Below, one piece after another: positions 61,443-64,000 of a stretch of 64,000 nucleotides of DNA. Below the pieces are notes generated by a model. That model was not told the DNA's origin and made no database searches. It worked only from the letters and a program-made list of their open reading frames with translations. The translations under genes and the position numbers were made by a program. Each line of letters opens with the position of its first letter. Within the stretch, counting starts at the first letter, position 1. The stretch is from QWOP01 sp003669605. GTDB lineage: Bacteria > Planctomycetota > Planctomycetia > Pirellulales > UBA1268. The DNA lies in the NCBI GenBank assembly GCA_947481985.1, contig CANKIK010000005.1, forward strand, positions 20,800 through 84,799, given 5' to 3'.

Positions 61443-63989
61443 CTACCTGTCGCCTGGTTGGCGCCCAGCGGGCGAGGCGGCGTCCAGGACGGTCGTGCCG
61501 GCTGTGGTCCGCAGCAACGCCACGAGGTCGAGGATCTCCTCAAGGGTCAAGGTGTCAAGGAGCCCCTGCGGCATCGGCGACACCGTCGAGGGATGCGACG
61601 ACTCAATCTCTGCCCGAAGGATCTTCTCCGACGCTCCTGTGAGAGGATCGGTCTCCACGCCGACCTCCTTATCGTTGACCATGATCGCCCGGCCGGTCAC
61701 GGCGCGGCCGTCGCTGAGGACCCAGGTTGTGGTGTGGTACTTTGCATCGACCACCTTGGAGGGCTCAAGGATCGATTCCACGATTGCCCGGGTGTCGAAC
61801 CGTTTGCCGATCGCGGAGAGGTCGGGGCCGAGCGAGGCGCCGCCGCCGGCGAAGGCGTGACACTTGAGGCAGTTCGCCGCGGCGAGGGCTCTCCGCCCCG
61901 CCGCAGCATCGGGCGGTCCTTCAATCTGAGAGAGATGGGGAGCGATGTCGGCCTGCGTCCACTGCTTCACGAAGGGACGGGGGGGGCCGAGTGTTGCCGG
62001 TGCGCTCGGGCCGTCTGGCTCCCCTGCGATCCCCGACTTCTCCAGGAATGCCAGGGCTTCGGCGAGCGCGGGCTTGTCGCTCTCGGGGATCGTCTTTACG
62101 AGGTCGGCTTCCATGCGAGCGATGATCTGCCCGATCAGATGGCCGCCGCGAAACCACCGGGCGCTTGCGAACCAGGCAAGCAGCCGGCGATGCTCCTGGT
62201 GCGTCCATGGGGCTGTGGAGCGCACCAACGCATGGACGCAGTGAATTTGCTCTTCCTGGCTGGTGGCCGCATCGAGGCGGGTGATACAGGTGGCAATCGC
62301 GCCGGGCGCATCGGAGGCGATGAGCAGTTCGACAAGCTCCCGCTGGACCGCTGCCGAGGGGTGGGAATCGAGAAGCGCAAGCAGTGAGTGGACCGCGCTT
62401 CTGTCCGCCGCCGGCAACTCCACACCGCGCACAAGCGCGATCGCGATCGTCCGCAGGACAAGAAGGACCTCTGCCTCGCTGGCGCCGATGGGGCCGGCGA
62501 GCGCTGCCCGGACGACGTCTCCCCGCTCCTGGGCCGGTGCCATCCGCACCCACGCCAGCAACCCTTCGCCCCGGGCGAGTGGATTCCGTTCGGAGCGAAC
62601 CGTGTCGCGCCACGCTGCTACCGGCTGCCGCTCGAGTGCGATGCGGGCTGCCGTCCGCAGCCAGCGATCGTCTGAGCCGAGCTCCGGCCAGAGGTTTTGG
62701 AGCGTGGCCTGATCGGCGGTTGCAAGCGGCCCACCATGAAAGGCCTCAAGTTCGTGGCGGCGGCTGCGGGCAGCCTTTGCCGCGGCGGCGACTGCGGGCT
62801 CCACCACCGGACCAGGTGGCACGGCTGCCGCGTCACCTCGGAACGACACTCTGTAAAGCCCCGACTGCGAGCCGCGGCCGCCGGTGATGAACCACAGATT
62901 GCCGTCAGGTCCGAATTGCATGTCGCAGACGTTCATCGGCCCCCCTTCAGCGAAGAGTTCGTCGGTGGCGGTGTAGCTGGCGCCGTCGGGAGTGAACCAG
63001 GCGGCAAGGATCCGGCCATGCTGCCAGTCGGCCATGTAGAGGGCGTCGCGCCACTTGCCGGGGAAGGTGCCGCGGCGGCCGAAGACGACGCCGGTCGGCG
63101 ATCCGAGGCCGGTTTCGAGCGTCGCTGGCAAGCTGTCGGGGTACGACGACGGCCAGTTGAGCGTGCTCCACCGCCAGCCATACTCCGCCCCCGAGACGAC
63201 ATGATTGACCCGCGTCGGCCGGTACCACGGTTGGCCGACGTCCCACTCCATGTCGGAATCCCAGGTGAACCATTCCCCGTCGTCGTTCCAATCGGCGTCG
63301 ACCTGATTGCGGAACCCGCCGGCAAAGACCGTCCACTCGTTCCCTTCGGTGTCGAAGCGGAGCAGGTAACCGACCCGGTCGTCTTGGCCCTCGTCGGCTG
63401 GATCGGGAAGAAGCCGATCGGTGTGTGGATCGCGGTAAGGGGATTCTGGTGAGGTCCCCTCTGGAAACGTGACGTCGTTGCCGACGATCGACCAGAGGGC
63501 GCCATCAGGACCGACGGTGAGTTGGTTTTGGCCGTGGCCGTAGCGGCTGCGGTAGTCGAAGGTGTTGAGCAATCGGCGCTGGCTGTACGAGCCGTTCCCA
63601 GCGGGGTCGGAAAACTGCCAGAGTTCTTTCGTATCGCAGGCATTGACGTAGAGCGAGCCCTCGTGGACGAGCACGCCGCGGCAGTGGCGGAGCGTGTCGT
63701 CGAGGCGCTCAAACGACCACTCGTCGCCCGCTGTGAGCGGAGGCGCCAGCCGGGCCACGCCGACGTCGTCGAGGCCGACGACGATCCTCCCCTTGTCGTC
63801 AAAGGCCATACTGATCCAGGAGCTTTCGCTTTCCTGTGCCGAGCGGACGAGCTCCACCTCAAAACCGGCCGGGACGGTGATCGAGGAGGGGGGGGTGGCA
63901 AAGCGCGGCGCGGCAGCCGCGGGCGCCACATGCCAGGCTGCTCCCCAGGCTGTTACCAAGGTCAGAAGGAGTGCGAATCGCCGTGGCAT
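61443..63989 (-). CDS. PVC-type heme-binding (CxxCH) sugar-dehydrogenase-like protein
   Basis: Exported protein of 848 residues, complete within the window: ATG 63989 has GGAG seven bases upstream and a signal peptide (cut near A-P-A-A-A, residue about 26). Residues 30-400 form a PQQ-dependent-dehydrogenase-like propeller (VPAGFEVELV, DDKGRIVVGLDDVG, NQLTVGPDGALWSIVGNDV). A HEAT-like helical section follows. The C-terminal cytochrome c domain carries CLKCHAFAGGG near residue 706 with distal elements GPDLSAIGKRFD, the ILEPSKVVDAKYHTTTWVL strand and MPQGLLDTLTLEEILDLVALL. The family is characteristic of planctomycetes and probably oxidises sugars, but no substrate is known. Confidence 0.88.
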   Translation of the reverse strand: MPRRFALLLTLVTAWGAAWHVAPAAAAPRFATPPSSITVPAGFEVELVRSAQESESSWISMAFDDKGRIVVGLDDVGVARLAPPLTAGDEWSFERLDDTLRHCRGVLVHEGSLYVNACDTKELWQFSDPAGNGSYSQRRLLNTFDYRSRYGHGQNQLTVGPDGALWSIVGNDVTFPEGTSPESPYRDPHTDRLLPDPADEGQDDRVGYLLRFDTEGNEWTVFAGGFRNQVDADWNDDGEWFTWDSDMEWDVGQPWYRPTRVNHVVSGAEYGWRWSTLNWPSSYPDSLPATLETGLGSPTGVVFGRRGTFPGKWRDALYMADWQHGRILAAWFTPDGASYTATDELFAEGGPMNVCDMQFGPDGNLWFITGGRGSQSGLYRVSFRGDAAAVPPGPVVEPAVAAAAKAARSRRHELEAFHGGPLATADQATLQNLWPELGSDDRWLRTAARIALERQPVAAWRDTVRSERNPLARGEGLLAWVRMAPAQERGDVVRAALAGPIGASEAEVLLVLRTIAIALVRGVELPAADRSAVHSLLALLDSHPSAAVQRELVELLIASDAPGAIATCITRLDAATSQEEQIHCVHALVRSTAPWTHQEHRRLLAWFASARWFRGGHLIGQIIARMEADLVKTIPESDKPALAEALAFLEKSGIAGEPDGPSAPATLGPPRPFVKQWTQADIAPHLSQIEGPPDAAAGRRALAAANCLKCHAFAGGGASLGPDLSAIGKRFDTRAIVESILEPSKVVDAKYHTTTWVLSDGRAVTGRAIMVNDKEVGVETDPLTGASEKILRAEIESSHPSTVSPMPQGLLDTLTLEEILDLVALLRTTAGTTVLDAASPAGRQPGDR

Positions 63990-64000
63990 CGATCGGCTCC

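Overview
The window reads as a chromosomal segment of a GC-rich planctomycete, probably of the Pirellulales type. This is inferred from gene content. It carries families that are abundant in that phylum: a DUF1501 protein, a DUF1080 (3-keto-disaccharide hydrolase-like) protein, two exported Gfo/Idh/MocA oxidoreductases, a PVC-type heme (CxxCH) dehydrogenase-like protein, several exported HEAT and TPR proteins, and CehA/PHP metallohydrolases. I see no rRNA, tRNA, CRISPR array, transposase, integrase or phage gene. About 46 protein genes fill almost all of it.

Layout. 1-7.1 kb: the end of a sugar epimerase, an exported Gly/His-rich protein, hisD, a tiny membrane protein, a GH16 glucanase, a PQQ-type beta-propeller protein and an exported oxidoreductase. 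7.2-10.6 kb: a membrane desaturase, a small DMT transporter, then hisC-hisB. 10.6-14.1 kb (minus strand): accB, accC and a 6-phosphofructokinase with pyrophosphate-type signatures whose leader carries an 18-bp tandem repeat. 14.3-23.6 kb: nnrD, a ligase-associated exonuclease + ATP-dependent DNA ligase pair, an AlgH-family protein, a Ppx/GppA phosphatase, ribF and nrnA. 23.8-31.3 kb: an MscS-family channel, a DUF1501 protein, a second exported oxidoreductase and a HEAT protein. 31.4-36.2 kb: a FadJ-like fusion, fabG, a thiolase and a redoxin. 36.4-39.99 kb: a small protein, an epimerase coupled to deoC, then a divergent ketol-acid reductoisomerase-like gene overlapping an SCP2-like gene. 40.2-48.2 kb (minus): a tightly packed five-gene run of DUF1080 protein, large exported collagen-like protein, ABC ATPase, ABC permease and HEAT protein. 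48.45-54.2 kb: two PHP-type metallohydrolases coupled by ATGA, then a glucose-6-phosphate dehydrogenase. 54.2-64 kb: a 1043-residue TPR protein, a penicillin acylase, and two c-type-heme-motif exported proteins.

How the genes relate. Core metabolism is represented by histidine synthesis (hisD, hisC, hisB), fatty acid synthesis and degradation (accBC, fabG, FadJ-like, thiolase), glycolysis and the pentose phosphate pathway (pfp, zwf), flavin synthesis, NAD(P)HX repair, and nucleotide recycling (nrnA, deoC). Around these sit exported sugar-oxidising and polysaccharide-degrading proteins that fit a polysaccharide-scavenging aquatic lifestyle.

Most notable observations: (1) the glucose-6-phosphate dehydrogenase carries a C-terminal cyclic-nucleotide-binding domain with an intact phosphate-binding cassette; (2) a family of roughly 110-bp structured intergenic repeats occurs in five near-complete and one or two partial copies, the complete ones all upstream of genes; (3) tandem repeats in the pfp leader could pair with its Shine-Dalgarno sequence; (4) competing hairpins lie ahead of accB; (5) a reductoisomerase-like protein has a changed active-site lysine.
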